From Pyxicephalus adspersus (lineage: Eukaryota > Chordata > Amphibia > Anura > Pyxicephalidae), in the NCBI RefSeq assembly GCF_032062135.1, contig NC_092860.1:2293611-2357610 (forward strand): 64,000 nucleotides of DNA. The letters are read 5' to 3'. The stretch's first letter is position 1. Each line of letters begins with the position of its first letter. Positions 22,930-32,693 of the stretch are shown here, piece after piece. The position numbers and the translations under genes were made by a program. Under the pieces are notes generated by a model. That model searched no databases. It was not told where the DNA came from and saw only the letters and a program-made list of their open reading frames with translations.

Positions 22930-23808
22930 CGAGGAATCCATTTATCTTCAAAGTACCAAATGCTCTTGGCATGCAGAAACAAAATGCCTATACACAATTC
23001 ATGATAAACATTTTTTTTGATCGTTCTATCAGGGTTTAGATTCACATTTTGTTTGGATTGGAACAAAAACATGTATTTATTTTATAACAGAACACAAGAT
23101 GTCTAGAGCTTTATGTGATAGAACAAGAGGTTAGGACCTTTTTCTACTTCAGCAAAGGGAAAACTGATACAGAGATTCTTTAAATAATGTAGTACTATGC
23201 CCTGACAACACCGCTATGGCATGGTACAATAGCAATTACTGCTTCAGAAACCAACAGCATTTCAGATGTAACCTTTTCTTTATTAAACTTGACATTTCAT
23301 ATGTGCAAATTGCAACATTACCAAATCACAATAATTATTATAATTAAATAAGTCCTTTTTTCTTTTTATAAATATAGGAAAGCGGTCCTTATTTGTCCCA
23401 AAGCTCAGGCACTGTGGATGTTTTACGTCATTAGAGACTGCAGATATTGTTTTTCATTTAGGTAGCATTTACAGTGAGAAAAGAGGAACGCCAGAAGCAA
23501 AGCATTAGGCAACCCCCACCCCCAATATAAATATATTATACAGAATTTTAAAAATGTTACCCACACAAATGAAAGTATTTTGTGAAACCTTATAAATATA
23601 TTTTAATACAATAGATGGTCACAAAGGCTAAATTTTAACTGTACAATATTATTTACAGATCTAGGAAAAACTTTAGAGATCCCTCAACTAGTATACACTG
23701 CTATTATAAGGTCAGTCAGCCATATTATTTGCAATCCATTAAAAAAAAAGATTTTTAGATAAAGAGTAAAATTACAATATCACTAAAAGGATTTTTTCTA
23801 TGAACTAA
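22930..23808. other. Unrecognised AT-rich sequence
   Basis: Nothing recognised apart from A-rich tracts. Confidence 0.5.
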
Positions 23809-24066
23809 GTCCCAGTCTCGGCCAGGACACGATCTGCATGGAGTTTGCAGGTTCCCCCAGTGTTTGTGTGGGTTTCCTACCACATTCCAAAAAAACATGC
23901 AGTTAGGTTTCATGGCTTCCCCTTACGCTGTGTTAATGACATATGACTATGGTAGGGACATTAGATTGTGAGCTCCTTTGAGGGACAGCTAGTCACATGA
24001 CTATGGGCTTTGTACAGCATTGCATAATATGTCGGTGCTATATAAATACTGTGTAATATTATTCAT
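23809..24066 (+). mobile_element. tRNA-derived SINE, 5'-truncated
   Basis: The copy starts in the middle of the tRNA-like head (GTCCCAGTCTCGGCCAGGAC) and continues through GATCTGCATGGAGTTTGCAG, GACATTAGATTGTGAGCTCC, and the tail TACAGCATTGCATAATATG, GGTGCTATATAAATACTG. The missing 5' part is typical of retroposition by incomplete reverse transcription. Confidence 0.85.
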
Positions 24067-24129
24067 ATTGAGCAAGTTATGCTGCCCCACTTATATATCA
24101 ATCTATATGTCACTTCTTTTGTGTGCTAT

Positions 24130-24272
24130 TGCCGCCACCTTTTAGATTGTAAGCTCTTCTGGGCAGGGTCCTCTCCTCCTCCAGTGTCACTGACTGTCAT
24201 TTGCAACCCCTATTTAATGTACAGCGCTGCATATTATGTTGGTGCTACATAAATACTGTATAATATTAATAA
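24130..24272 (+). repeat. Interspersed repeat with SINE-type tail
   Basis: GCCGCCACCTTTTAGATTGT is followed by AAGCTCTTCTGGGCAGGGTC, TCATTTGCAACCCCTATTTA, TACAGCGCTGCATATTATG and GGTGCTACATAAATACTG. This is the same type as 1045-1190 and differs in its body from the SINEs at 20271 and 23809, while sharing the last 50 bp. Only about 60 bp separates it from the SINE upstream. Confidence 0.78.
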
Positions 24273-24680
24273 TCTAAAGAAACAAAGGGCTTTTAAAATT
24301 ATGAAATAAACAAAAATGTTAAAACAACGCCCTGACTTCCAGCTTTCTAGTGAGACCTCGGAAAGGTAGGGATTCCAGATTTCATAAAAATGCACAGAAG
24401 TGTTTTCTTATGACCTTTGTGATCCTCAGCATTCTAAGGGTCTTACAAGAAGTAATGAAAGATGAAGAAGAGGAGGTGTTTTGTTTGTGGCTTATATATT
24501 TAATGGTTATCAGGGGAACTCATTAAATGTTAGAGCAAAAAGCAACTTTAATATCTAGGTAAATGGTTACAAATGTGCTGTACACATGAAGGATGATCCC
24601 ATTAGTTACTGGAAGTTATTCTCAATGGTTAGACGGCATTTTCCTATATTGCATTAAAGTAAAAACACAAAGGTGAAAAG
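24273..24680. other. Unrecognised sequence
   Basis: Nothing recognised. Confidence 0.45.
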
Positions 24681-24689
24681 AAGGGGCCC

Positions 24690-24722
24690 GACACGTTTCA
24701 CCCCCTCGGCTTCCTCAGGGAA
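24690..24722 (+). repeat. CGTTTCACC...TTCCTCAGG core
   Basis: GACACGTTTCACCCCCTCGG is followed by CTTCCTCAGGG. See the related cores at 13058 and 33298. Confidence 0.6.
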
Positions 24723-24814
24723 AAATGAGAGACAGCAAGCAACTAAAAGGTTTAAATGGCTTAATCAGGCTAAAGAAGGGGCACTGTGTAACAGACAAAA
24801 TTAGAATGAATCTT

Positions 24815-24990
24815 CGAATGGCAGAGTCAGATCCTTGGTGGTTAGTGGTTGTGATCCCACTGACCAGCAATGTAAAAGACATTCTTCCCACAGACCACCA
24901 CACCAATGCACACTGAGCTGTGGATATAGTAATTATAGAAAAAGGGTACCCTGAGGAACTGAAAGTTAATTCAATGGTCTCCTTATCTTA
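24815..24990 (-). mobile_element. Partial copy of the 56015-type hAT-like element
   Basis: AAAGACATTCTTCCCACAGA and GGATATAGTAATTATAG also occur, diverged or exact, in the 35170-35460 copy, and correspond in reverse to the GGGAAGAATGTCACCCCC region of the element at 56015-56582. Termini are not preserved. Confidence 0.5.
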
Positions 24991-25497
24991 AGGTTGAGAA
25001 GGGCTGATTCAATGAATTAGAATCACCATACATCTCTACTACTATAGCAGTGCTAAGGTGAATTAGGACACTGGACTTGCCTATCCAATCCTAAACTCTG
25101 CTTACATGATGTTTTCCTTTAGGCGCATATTTTTCTAAACATATTTTTATGGCATGTCTTTATTTTTATTTTAAACATAAAAGAAGCATGCAAATAAAAA
25201 GTCATTTTTGCATATGATTTTATTATTTTTGGTTGTTTACGGAGTTTGGTGGAACAGTATTTGTGTGTTCTGTTTGTAAACATTCTCTTTTTCAAGTCAG
25301 TCCAGATATGGTTATTGGGCAATTTTCCCTAGACTTGTTCTTTTAAAGTTGTATTATGTTTGTTTCGCATGGGCAATTTTCCATTGCTGCAACAGCAAAT
25401 TAAACAGCCAAAGTATTGTATGACAGCAGTGAGCACTCCTTTTTTTTTGCTTAAAGCAGATTTACACTACAAAATGTTATAAAATATAATATCAATA

Positions 25498-25501
<4 letters not shown>
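24991..25501. other. Unrecognised AT-rich sequence
   Basis: Nothing recognised before the TA array. Confidence 0.45.

Positions 25502-25544
<43 letters not shown>
25502..25544. repeat. (TA)n microsatellite
   Basis: About 21 uninterrupted TA units. Confidence 0.97.
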
Positions 25545-25549
<5 letters not shown>

Positions 25550-26489
25550 TTTCTGAGACTAATAAGCAAATGGTAGTGCTGAAAACTTTACTTTAGTAAA
25601 AAATGGGGGTAAGCCTCCTTGAGGTCATGTGACCAGTGCCTTAGTATTTATCGGAAGATCTTCACATAAGGGGATCATTGCCAAGACTCATGCCTCAAGA
25701 TCATGTGACCCAGCACATAATCAAATCCTACAGCAATCATAATCCCTGGGCATTTCCTATGCATCATACACTTATATCATCATAGAAATATCATGTCAAA
25801 ACATCCTAATGCAGAACTAAACCTAATTTACAAAGAATGCAAGCAGGTAGTACTTTATTACTGAAGAAACATGCTCTATGTCTGATACGTATCTGCCTGC
25901 TTGCAAACTTTTCTTGGGTGAACACTGAGCTGCGCCGCATTAACAAGTTAAAAGCTCACTAAAAATACTGGTAGGTGAATCAATATTTTTCTTTATATTC
26001 ACTAACAAATTTAGGACTTTATTGGTACTGATTAAAATGTGTTTTTTATAATACACTTTATTTACAAAAATTAAAAACAATATCATGTACATGTGACCAC
26101 ATTGTAAATACATCAAAATTTGTAATGATTCTTCATTCATTGTTACCCAACGCGTTTCAGTTTAATTGCTTCATCAGGAGGAACACTTGCTGAAGACTTT
26201 ACAATGAGACATTCACCTTAGATCAATAGTAATAAACACTTTACATAATTAATCCAACATAAATACTCCGCATATGTACCTTGTATGTATGCTATTTATT
26301 GTCAAACTTGATTACAGTATATTTTTCTATACATAAAGCAATTTAAAAGGGAAGTGTTCATGTACTTTTTTTCTTTTTTTTCTTTTCATTTTGCCTGGAC
26401 ATGCAATAAGTTGAACGTATGGAAATATATAACACAAGAAAAAAATTGATCCTAGAAAGAAATATTTTCCAATAGATATGGTCTTTAAT
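25545..26489. other. Mostly unrecognised sequence with one CGTTTCAG core
   Basis: AACGCGTTTCAGTTTAATTG and CTTCATCAGGAGG (26150-26182) form one of the recurring cores; the flanks resemble those of the copy at 57915 (both run into ACA-rich, AT-rich sequence). The remainder is AT-rich and unrecognised. Confidence 0.45.
26150..26182 (+). repeat. CGTTTCAG...TTCATCAGG core
   Basis: This copy has the spelling CAACGCGTTTCAG, then GCTTCATCAGGAGGAACA. The 57915 copy (CACGCATTTCACTTG, GCTTCATCAGGAGAAACA) is its closest match here. Confidence 0.6.
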
Positions 26490-26720
26490 TTAAAAAACTT
26501 ATTATAAAATGAAAGCTAAACCCTGGGAATACTAACATGTCCCTGTTCCGTTGTGGGTGCCGTCATCTTCTCACTTCCTTTCTTCTGAATCCTGGTCTTC
26601 ACCCATCTTGATTGGTGTAAATCCCGTCTAAGCGCACAAGAGTCCATTCATTCACAACACCCACAAGGGAAGGCTGGGTTGCCTGTGCATGCACCGCGCC
26701 AAACACATTTAGGGCCTGAA
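26490..26720 (+). mobile_element. Possible TTAAAGC-type element, partial
   Basis: GAAAGCTAAACCCTGGG begins a GC-richer block. It has a TTGATTGGTGTAAATCCCGT stretch and a GAGTCCATTCATTCAC stretch. The block at 30833-30989 has corresponding TTTAATTGGCTGG and TAGTTCATTCAATGG stretches in the same order. The right end is unclear. Confidence 0.4.
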
Positions 26721-27117
26721 GAGCAAAACTTGGAATATCCTGTTCACATAAGTTATAGTGATATGGAGAGATGACTGGAATCTACTGTCTTCCTGGGGGA
26801 CATCAAAAGTACAGTAAAAGCTCCAAATCAGAAAGTTTTAATCTCTTAAAGCAATTTTGATAAGAAGTAGCACATGGCTATCCTTTCTCCTAGATTTTCT
26901 TTATTACATTCCTTTTGTTTTTAGTTTTCATTCTTGCATAATACTGAAAAAATAAAAAAGAATACCCATGTTTTATTTCTTTACAAGGTCTACAAGGGTC
27001 TGTTGTAACGTCTGTGCTAAAATTAGGTATACAGCAATATACCCTAACTGGTTGGTCGGTTCCATTTCTAAGATGTAAAATTCAGTCCAGACGATCTTTT
27101 TACTTCATTAGAGTCTA
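26721..27117. other. Unrecognised sequence
   Basis: Nothing recognised. Confidence 0.45.
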
Positions 27118-27246
27118 CAGGCCTGTATTATGAAAGCTCTCCAAGACTGGGAAGATAGACACAAGTGAAGGTTTGCTGAATCAGCCAGCTTCACCCATGG
27201 TAGTCTATCTGTTCCAGACTAGGAGAGCTTTCATAAATTGGGCCAG
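27118..27246. mobile_element. Palindromic MITE (family d), short complete copy
   Basis: The left arm, GGCCTGTATTATGAAAGCTC, pairs with the right arm ending GAGCTTTCATAAATTGGGCC. A second pair, GAAGATAGAC and GTCTATCTGTTCC, lies inside. The middle has the CAGCCAGCTTCACCCATGG stretch of the family. It is about 129 bp, so about 90 bp of the middle seen at 30990-31214 is missing. Confidence 0.8.
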
Positions 27247-27597
27247 TCTTCTCCCTATGTGACCAAATGACACCTCCTAATGTGCACCATCACATGACCA
27301 TCACATGACCATTAAACCCCCAGCCCAAACCCCATCATAGTAAGTATTTCAGCCCCTAAATTTTTGTTTTATCACAGGAATATCACATTTTCACAGGAAT
27401 ACTCAACACTTTTTTTAATGCATTTATAATGTAGGTCAACCATAATGACATCTACATACTTTAGTCCCTACCTTAGGTGTTTGCATGTGTGCTTGTTTTT
27501 TTTGCAAAGTTTCTCATACCCCAAAGAAATAAGATTCTCTGATAAGGAAACAGTAATTAGCATCAATAGTTTTTGAGTTTGGCCTTTATCCCAGGCA

Positions 27598-27762
27598 CCT
27601 GGGGCCTGATTTTTTAAAGCTCTAGAAGACTGGAAAATATAGACAGATCAACCTGGATGATCCTCTAAACCTGGGACGGTTTTGGTCCAGGACTGAAAAC
27701 ATTTGATAACTAATTGCAAATGATTTTTAAGAAATCCATTCCCGGTTTGCTGGATCACTTTG
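27598..27762 (+). mobile_element. Palindromic MITE (family d), left part
   Basis: GGGGCCTGATTTTTTAAAGC opens the copy, followed by TTTTGGTCCAGGACTGAAAA and AAGAAATCCATTCCCGGTTT. The right arm breaks off near 27762, where the sequence changes. The 71-codon frame from 27714 crosses this junction and is not trusted. Confidence 0.65.
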
Positions 27763-28515
27763 TATTTAGTTGTTTGGAGTTCAGTTTTGCAGTTCAAGAC
27801 TCAAGTCTCCAATTTCTAAGATATTTGTACTGTGTATTAGTCTGTTTATGTTTCCGGAAAGTTAATCCAAATGAGTTTGCTCTACTAGCAGAAAATGTAC
27901 ATCTTAAGAGCAGCTGTACCATTAAATGATTTAATGAATTATACAAGATAGCAGAGCTGCTCATTTATTTAAACACATGCAATTTTCTCTACAAAAATAA
28001 AATCAAGTAAGTTCCACCAGAGCACCTGAAGCCACTTATTTTATTCTCATTATTGTTTTTATTGTGTTTGTTTCCTGTATAACTTCATAACTGAAAATAT
28101 GGCAGCATCTCTGTTTTGATTTTAATGTCTTTCTGTTTATTGAAATTAGGAAGATAATGGAGTACATCATTAGAAACATAGCTTATCTTTAAAAAGGGCT
28201 CTGCATTCTGAATATCAAATTTAAAGTTGATGTGAATCTAAAATAACTCTTCATATGTCAAAAAATGTATAAAGTAATAAAACTGACTCTTGTGATCTGG
28301 CCATATCTCATATAGGAGGGATAATAGCTATTAATGAGTTTACAGTGGCTAAAGCTGGAAATGGTATAATGTATGGATCTTTACATATTGCCCAATCCAC
28401 TGGACAGACCTTCTTGCTAAAACAATAGTGGAGTTCTTTGAAAACTTTTTTATCCCTCAAGCAGCTATTCAGATCTGTTGTGAGCTTGTAGGTAGTGGCA
28501 CCACTTTATTTGAGT
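27763..28515. other. Unrecognised AT-rich sequence
   Basis: Nothing recognised. Confidence 0.45.
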
Positions 28516-29158
28516 TTAGGGATGAGCGAGAAGGCAAGTCTCCCGAAAACTTCCTCGAAGTTCCAGGAAATTACAGGATGATTACCATGGCTGCATTCAT
28601 TCATGAGCACAGCTTTGGGAATCCTCCTGTTAGTGTGCGATCCCCAGGCACTAAAAGTTAAATGAGGATAAGTCTCCCCATTCATCAGCTCTAGTGCTCT
28701 GTGATTGTCTGATGAAAGGAAAATCCTAATGACACTTAAGCTGTCATCAGGTTTTACCTTTCCTCAGCCAATCAGAAAGCACTAGAGATGATGAATAGGG
28801 AGCCTTGTCCTCATTTAACCTCTAGTGTCCGGGGATCCCACACTGACAGGAGGAGTCCCGCGGCCGTGCTCATAAATGAATTCAGCTGTGGGAATCATCA
28901 CAGGATGATTCCCATGGCTGCATTCATTCATGAGCGCAGCTGTGGGACTCCTGTGTTCTTGGATCGAGAATCTCTATTCAAGAACACATACTACAGTTCT
29001 GGTAGAGCTGTCAGCTCCGCTCTCCTGATTGCTCTTGCAGGTCCAGAAAATTTGAACTCAACGGCCGAATTCATAAGGCCTTTCTCGCTTACATGTTCAG
29101 TAAGCGAGAAAGGCCTAATTCGCCGCAAGATCGAATTTACAAATTTTGCTCGCCCTAT
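28516..29158. mobile_element. Non-autonomous DNA element with a large internal inverted repeat
   Basis: The outer ends are TTAGGGATGAGCGAG on the left and, in reverse complement, AATAGGGCGAGCAAAA on the right. Inside, arms of about 130 bp face each other around 28735: the left carries ATTCATCAGCTCTAGTGCTC, and the right carries the mirrored GCACTAGAGATGATGAAT. A CATTCATTCATGAGC motif occurs at 28594 and again at 28922. A second hairpin (CTTTCTCGCTTAC, then GTAAGCGAGAAAG) lies at 29076-29114. The 77- and 159-codon frames at 28428-28661 and 28788-29267 fall in this repeat and are not genes. Confidence 0.75.
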
Positions 29159-29351
29159 TTTAATTCACCACCTGCTAGCTTCAAATGGTAAATACTACTT
29201 TTGCTATATAATTTTTTTATTTTGCAAATCAAAAGAAATGCAGTTTTTTTGTATTTTGTACCTCTAAATGTAACACAAAAACAAACAATCTTGGTTCTTT
29301 TTTTTTTATGTGCGCACCCTATTCACCCTTTGTACATTTGTGTTACTGCTG
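29159..29351. other. Short gap between two inverted-repeat elements
   Basis: A T-rich spacer (T9 near 29300). Nothing else. Confidence 0.5.
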
Positions 29352-30045
29352 TGTTTGTGTAAAAACTATTTGACCTATTGAAGAAAGAACAGAAGAATGG
29401 CTCTTTGAGGCAACAGCAATGTTTATAAAGTTCAGTTATATTCAATATATTGAAGTTATACAGAGCTCAACTAAAAATAATAAATGTGCAAATTAAATGT
29501 ATACAATCTCATCTCAAAGTAAAGGTATGACCAACCGATGCTCCATGTCCTGATGCGTTTTGCCGTAAAGGCTTTTCAGGGAAGATTGGAGAGTGTATTG
29601 GTAGGATTGAGATGTGATGGGATTGATGCGATGGGCTGAATGTATCAGATAATATGATGTACTGACCGTCGTTGATAACCTTAGCTGGGTGGTATTCAAA
29701 TATGCGAAGATGAGGCACATGGAAGGTTGTTAAAATATGGATATGGATGGATATGTGGTGTCTCAAATTGAAGATGATTCTGAAGGTGATTTTCAAAGGA
29801 AAGATTTTTTACAAGGACTGGAAGGAGCTACGCAGCAAGGATGTAGTAGCATACGACGAAACGCGCAATAATTGGTTGTATCTTTACTTTGAGATAAGAT
29901 TATATGCATTTAATTTGCATGTTTATTATTTTTAGTTGAACTCTGTAAAGCTTCAATATATTGGATATAACTGACCCCTATAAACACTGCTGTTGCTTTA
30001 AAAAGCTGTTCTTCTGTTCTTTCTTCAGTATGTAATTTTTACACT
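29352..30045. mobile_element. Long-terminal-inverted-repeat DNA element
   Basis: Left arm 29352-29580 and right arm 29850-30045 are inverted copies. Paired words include GAAGAAAGAACAGAAGAA (left) against TTCTTCTGTTCTTTCTTC (right), and CAACTAAAAATAATAAA against TTTATTATTTTTAGTTG. A TGCAAATTAAATG word also pairs with CATTTAATTTGCA, and CTCAAAGTAAAG with CTTTACTTTGAG. By eye the arms are about 85 percent alike over 150 bp or more, with a loop of about 270 bp. The CGTTTTGCCG...CTTTTCAGGG core sits at the inner edge of the left arm and ACGAAACGCGC at that of the right. There is no transposase frame. Confidence 0.85.
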
Positions 30046-30832
30046 AGGCTGGGCAACTTACTATCTAAAAAAACATATGATTTCTGAGATTCCATCCTCT
30101 CAATATCACTGTATTTGACCCATTTAAATATTTGCTACAATATCCCATATACAATTAAAGTAACACCCTAAGATTCACAGCTCACAATAATTAGAAAAAG
30201 TGTGCATGAACCGTACAATTGGTGGATATTTTTTTCTAGATTTGAGTAAAGTGCCAATAAATTATTCCTTTTGTTATAACTGCAACTTTTGTTCCCACGT
30301 CTGCAAAGATTTCTACCTTTTTTCAAAGTTAAAACATTCTGCATTTTTTTTTTCATTTTAAACTTCGGGAAAAAACATGAGCTTGGCAGAAGAATTTTAC
30401 ATAATATACAGCAATATTTTGCTATTTTCTTTGTGATAGTGCTTCACTTGCAAACCACTTATATTGTAGTCAAACATCCCCTAAATCACTGTCATTTAGC
30501 ATTGCAGTGTGCAGAGGGAAATTATTGTTTAAATTGATCAGCGGGCTGCACAGAATCACACTGGCATGGTTTTTACAAGAGCTGTGTTATAAGCAGTATA
30601 AACTTGTTACAGAGAAACGCTGTGAAACCAACATTGTAAAAGGCAGAGACAAGTTTTTGACATCTAATATGCGTCAAACTAAAGAAATACATTTGCACAG
30701 AAAAAGTGAGAGATAAAAGTTCTTTTTGAACATTTGCAATTCTGTCCTTTAACTCTTTTATTGATGGGACTTTTTTTTTTACTAGTTTTTATACACACAT
30801 TGAAATGCATATTTTTGGCCTTACATTTACCT
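30046..30832. other. Unrecognised AT-rich sequence
   Basis: Frames of 60-82 codons on both strands have low-complexity, T-rich composition. No repeat family was recognised. Confidence 0.45.
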
Positions 30833-31393
30833 AAAGCAGAACTAAACCTGTGCTGCTCACCTATCCCTATTCCTTTACATAGTGCCCCATCTTCCTGCTT
30901 TTCTTTATCTTCTTACAATCTTCAGCCATTTTAATTGGCTGGCCGGGGATGACCTAACTCCCGCACAGGTGCATAGTAGTTCATTCAATGGCCCTGTTTT
31001 CCTAAAGCTCTCCAAGGCTGGAGAGGATACACTTTTATCAGTGAAGCTGGGTGATCCAGCAAACCTGCCATGGATTTCTTCAAAGTCATTTGCTATTTGC
31101 TAGCAAATGTTTAGAATCCTGGACCAGATCCATTCCAGGTTTGCTTGATCATTTAGCTTCACTGATGAAAGTGTATCCCCTCCAGCCTTGGGGAGCTTTA
31201 ATAAATCAGATTCTGTGCATGAGCAAGGGAAGCTCAGATTCCCGGTTTTCCCTGGAAACCACTGTGGGCTGTGCATGTGCGGCTCAACAAACTTTAACAG
31301 CTAGGCAGCGATTAGCAATCATTGTCTTTCTCTTCTAATTTCCTTCATGAAATTATTTTGTTTTTACTGTAGTATTGGTTCACTTCAAAACTA
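30833..31393 (+). mobile_element. TTAAAGC-type element interrupted by a palindromic MITE
   Basis: TAAAGCAGAACTAAACC (30833) is a recognisable left end of the family. The right end may be TTGGTTCACTTCAAAAC near 31390, whose reverse complement is a weak match to the left end. The middle is split by the palindromic MITE at 30990-31214. The left half resembles 26490-26720. Confidence 0.45.
30990..31214. mobile_element. Palindromic MITE (family d), complete reference copy
   Basis: The left arm, GGCCCTGTTTTCCTAAAGCT, continues CTCCAAGGCTGGAGAGGATA, and the right arm carries the mirrored TATCCCCTCCAGCCTTGGGG, ending AGCTTTAATAAATCAGATTC. Inside, GGGTGATCCAGCAAACCTG pairs with CAGGTTTGCTTGATCATTT. 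The whole 225 bp could fold into one hairpin. Related copies or parts are at 430, 27118, 27598, 40495 and 55541. Frames here are not genes. Confidence 0.85.
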
Positions 31394-32453
31394 AATATAG
31401 CAAAAGACTTCAAGAAAAAAATGAGCCTGGCACAACAGCACCAAAACCTTGTTACTGGAGTCCCAGATTTATTTTAGAAGATATGAACTTAGCATTGAAG
31501 AACCTCTCGTCCTAATAATCAGCACCCCATACCAAACTACATTAGGCATAACTTGCAGACACAAAGACAAGTTAGCTTCAATGCAATTTACAATATTCAG
31601 TTCTGCAGATGTGTAAGTTGGAAAGCTATGCATGGGTTCCAGATCATGATTGCATCTTTTATTCTGAGGTCCAAGTTTAAAATGCGATCATTGCAAGGTA
31701 TTTCAGAGATCTGAAAGAAGAAGGCGTAAGGAACACTCAGGTGTCACTTTGCAAATTGAAGTACTATGCCCATAGATTATGCAAGGTAAAAATCACTTGT
31801 CCTGTCCCCGCTTGTCACTTTCCAAGAAACATTAGTTTCTTTTATTTGGTAACCTTTGGGAATAATATCAAAAAGTTCCCAATCAGCATTCTGTAATAAA
31901 AAGACTAATTATCAGGAACATTATTCTATCGCAACAAGAAATATCTGTAGCAACAGGAAATATTGTGTAGCAGCAGTGAGAATTCTGATTGTATTTAGAG
32001 CAGGCTGCTAAGAATGAATATTCTTTTTATCCAATATGGCCAAAAGTAATAGATAAAAAAAAAAATTGAAATGGTTTCAAAAATAGCTCAACCGATGTAA
32101 TATAATAGCAACCAATCAGAAAGTATTTTTTAAATAATCCAATGGCAGTGAAAACACTGCAATTTCATATTCTTGGATTTTCTGATTTGATTAAGCCAGG
32201 AAGTGTTTTTTTCTACAAATTGTTACTCTTAACAATCTGCAATGCAATAGCAGTTCTGCGGTTTTTAACTATTTTTGATATAAAGTTTTATGTCTGAACT
32301 ATCAGCATAGGGTACCAATGAATGAAACAAGTTTTACTAAGGAACGATGCTTGCTTTGCCTGCATTTTAAGCAGTGATTGGTGATTTCAGAATATTATTT
32401 GTATGAGTCTTTTTTTCTATTTTCATTTTATTTTTGTCCAGACATAAGTGTGC
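31394..32453. other. Unrecognised sequence
   Basis: No repeat family, exon or RNA gene recognised. Confidence 0.45.
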
Positions 32454-32693
32454 TTAAATAGGTCTATCTCTTTCTGTGTAGGTAGACACGTAAATCCTTT
32501 CAGCAATCTCCTGCTGCTTCTTTTTCCCAGAAGGCTTGCATTGCTGTTGGCTTGAACACTTCCAACAATTTCGTCTCAGAAAAGTATTACTTGACCTTCA
32601 CGAGCTAGTAGATCTGCATCATTTCTCGGCATCTTTCCAAGCATAAAAACAACATTACCTCTCAGCGCAATGGCTAATGGGCCAAGCATCATT
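32454..32693 (-). CDS. Unidentified 79-codon frame, doubtful
   Basis: Translating the minus strand by hand gives an ATG at 32693 and a TAA at 32456-32454, with 79 codons between. The product starts MMLGPLAIALRG and continues through NVVFMLGKMPRN to a lysine- and glutamine-rich C-terminal part (GKKKQQEIAERIY). The amino-acid mix is more protein-like than in most frames here, but I recognise no family. On the opposite strand the same segment has a strong 3' splice-site-like tract, GCTTCTTTTTCCCAG (32516-32530), which argues that any conservation could be for something other than this frame. It may be chance, an old retroelement part, or a conserved element. Confidence 0.15.

Noticed and set aside
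28788..29267. 159-codon open frame, the longest in the window
   Set aside because: It lies almost wholly inside the inverted-repeat element at 28516-29158, crosses its right end, and has no protein motif.
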